6,832 nucleotides of DNA from Prevotella sp. UBA6387. GTDB lineage: Bacteria > Bacteroidota > Bacteroidia > Bacteroidales > Bacteroidaceae. The notes under the pieces were generated by a model, which saw only the letters and a list, made by a program, of their open reading frames with translations, did no database searches and was not told the DNA's origin. Positions 5,738 to 6,832 of the stretch are shown piece after piece. The stretch is taken from contig DJQL01000127.1 of NCBI GenBank assembly GCA_002437565.1, positions 3,689 through 10,520 of the forward strand, read 5' to 3'. The position numbers were made by a program, and so were the translations under genes. How positions within the stretch are numbered: the first letter of the stretch is position 1; every line of letters begins with the position of its first letter.

Positions 5738-6523
5738 TTATTTTTCTTTACTTATTTCAGTGCTTTTATTCTTGTCGTTGAGTATGAGTTTCTCCAGGAA
5801 ACGCATTTGGTCTGCAAAGTAAGCATTTTTTTTCGGATAATTCAAATTTAATCGTTGAATAATTTCCAATGCCTTCTCATATCGCCCTTGCTTGATATAA
5901 ATTTTGGCCAATGTCTCCGTAAAATAGCTCTCATTGTCGCCTTTTTCACTATCGGATACGCTATCCTCAATAGCTGGTTTATACTCTGGTTCCTCTTTGA
6001 GTTTTATTTTACCTTTGTCGTTGTTTATGAAATCGTCGATAAGACTCTGCCCCTTCATTTGCGGAGCAGTCTTTTCCTCTTCGGCCTCTTCCTCGCTCTC
6101 CGTCTCGAGCAAATACGACACATAGTCAATGGCTGCATCGGCAGGCGTTGGCTTACGCTTCTTTTTCTTCTTGTCGGGGCGTTCTTCCTCCGGAATGGAG
6201 CCAAGGAAGTCGTCGATAAGGGATATTGTCCGATCCTCTTTCTTCTCGTTTTGCCCTGTCTCCACATTGCGTGCCACCTGAGGCTTGGGCATCTGGTAAT
6301 GCGCAGCCTCCACAAGGTCGAATATCACCTTCCTGTCCGTTATATAGAGTGCGGCCTGTCGCAATTCCTCATTGAACATGGGGTCGTGCAAGAGGAAGAG
6401 GTTTTGAAGCAACAACAAGCGAGCCGACTGATAGTAAGGATACAACGCCAACAAGCCACGAAGCTCGTAAAGAGTGTCGCGGTCGAGAAGTTCCGGATGT
6501 CGTATGAGGTTGGCTATGTCCAT
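5738..6523 (-). CDS. TPR-containing protein with charged linker, in the lptE-secG operon
   Basis: This 261-residue protein has no signal peptide, so it is probably cytoplasmic. Residues 1-75 form a helical N-terminal region ('LIRHPELLDRDTLYELRGLLALYPYYQSARLLLLQNL'-like start, here quoted in pieces: ELRGLLALYPYYQSARLLL at 20-38). Residues about 80-195 are a charged, probably disordered linker with a lysine run (118-122) and an acidic run (141-150). Residues about 199-232 form one clear tetratricopeptide-type helix pair, 'TLAKIYIKQGRYEKALEII'. The linker carries the same motif twice: SLIDDFLGS at 101-109 and SLIDDFINN at 160-168. It lies 21 bp after the lptE-like gene and 18 bp before secG, so the three are probably co-transcribed. 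I recall this order in other Bacteroidales genomes. The function is unknown; a role in envelope assembly or Sec function is only suggested by neighbours. Confidence 0.85.
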   Translation of the reverse strand: MDIANLIRHPELLDRDTLYELRGLLALYPYYQSARLLLLQNLFLLHDPMFNEELRQAALYITDRKVIFDLVEAAHYQMPKPQVARNVETGQNEKKEDRTISLIDDFLGSIPEEERPDKKKKKRKPTPADAAIDYVSYLLETESEEEAEEEKTAPQMKGQSLIDDFINNDKGKIKLKEEPEYKPAIEDSVSDSEKGDNESYFTETLAKIYIKQGRYEKALEIIQRLNLNYPKKNAYFADQMRFLEKLILNDKNKSTEISKEK

Positions 6524-6544
6524 GTTTGTCGTTCAGGGAAATGA

Positions 6545-6832
6545 TTACCAGTTGGCAACGGTCGCATTGAAAATTTGGTCTGTGAGATCTTTCACCATCT
6601 GGGTGACGAGTTCCTCCTGCACGCTTGCCAGGCTTTGCGTGGTCTCATAGGTCTTCGACGAGGTAAACTGCCTCTCAAAGTCTTCCTTGTGGTTCTTGTT
6701 GTTCGTGAAACGAACGTTCACGGTCATTGAAAGTTCTGTCTGCGCAGAATAGCCTTCACTCGACACCGACTTGTTTCGTTGTGAATATTGCGTTATCTCA
6801 CCCTCTATCACGAGGTCGCCATTGCGTTTGAC
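6545..6832 (-). CDS. lptE: LptE-like LPS-assembly lipoprotein, 3' part (5' end beyond the window)
   Basis: The reading frame is open from the right edge to a TAA at 6545-6547, giving the last 95 residues of a longer protein. The fragment has the features of the Bacteroidetes LptE-like family: 'GDLVIEGEITQY' at its start, a beta strand 'LSMTVNVRFTNN', 'FERQFTSSKTYETT', and the typical closing segment 'LTDQIFNATVANW'. LptE is an outer-membrane lipoprotein that plugs the LptD barrel and helps insert lipopolysaccharide into the outer leaflet. The lipobox and N-terminus lie outside the window. A GTG at 6809-6811 is in frame but is internal, since the family sequence continues upstream of it. The gene leads into the TPR gene 21 bp downstream, and the operon promoter must lie beyond the right edge. 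Confidence 0.82.
   Translation of the reverse strand, partial: VKRNGDLVIEGEITQYSQRNKSVSSEGYSAQTELSMTVNVRFTNNKNHKEDFERQFTSSKTYETTQSLASVQEELVTQMVKDLTDQIFNATVANW

Noticed and set aside
5812..5820. Minus-strand TTACTTTG inside the TPR gene as an internal secG promoter
   Set aside because: One core base mismatches, no -33 partner is seen, and the bases are explained by coding sequence.
5855..6544. 229-codon plus-strand frame opposite the TPR gene, looking membrane-like
   Set aside because: The hydrophobic look comes from reading charged Lys/Glu codons in antisense. The minus-strand protein fits the operon and has a TPR.

Overview
The window looks like a chromosomal segment of a Bacteroidales bacterium, most likely Prevotella or a close relative. 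The evidence is: start codons preceded by A-rich leaders instead of Shine-Dalgarno sequences; a well-formed Bacteroidetes promoter (-7 box TAnnTTTG) ahead of the alkaline phosphatase gene; a lipoprotein whose mature N-terminus (C-S-K-D-D) resembles the Bacteroidetes surface-export signal; and several Bacteroidetes-typical genes (PafA-type phosphatase, UpxY-type NusG paralogue, BACON-like lipoprotein, lptE-TPR-secG order). The genus is inferred from style, not proven.

Layout, left to right. Bases 1-152 hold the possible 3' end of a plus-strand gene stopping at 84, a hairpin, and a 13-bp repeat. A SlyD-type FKBP prolyl isomerase with a His/Cys-rich metal-binding tail lies on the minus strand (153-740). 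A 361-bp intergenic region (741-1101) carries divergent promoters for slyD and for the plus-strand block that follows. That block comprises a secreted PafA-like alkaline phosphatase (1102-2583), a NusG/UpxY-type antitermination factor with a long extra C-terminal region (2606-3652), a secreted endonuclease/exonuclease/phosphatase-fold hydrolase (3723-4634) and a small BACON-like lipoprotein (4734-5174). A clear intrinsic terminator (5198-5223) ends it.

The right third is a minus-strand block, read right to left: the 3' part of an LptE-like outer-membrane LPS-assembly lipoprotein (6545 to beyond the edge), a TPR protein with a charged linker (5738-6523), and SecG with an Ala/Gln/Pro-rich tail (5324-5719). 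Gaps between them are about 20 bp, so they are probably one operon. It ends at a strong hairpin (5268-5307) in the convergent gap.

Functional reading: the plus-strand block pairs two secreted phosphoester hydrolases, suggesting periplasmic or surface scavenging of phosphate from organophosphates or nucleic acids. The antitermination factor between them is unusual, because UpxY proteins normally head polysaccharide loci and none is visible here. The right block is envelope-biogenesis housekeeping (LPS export and Sec translocation). I see no mobile element, CRISPR array, tRNA or rRNA. I do not see a clearly new system; the strongest leads are the orphan extended UpxY-like protein, the shortened PafA and the repeated LIDDF motif in the TPR protein.
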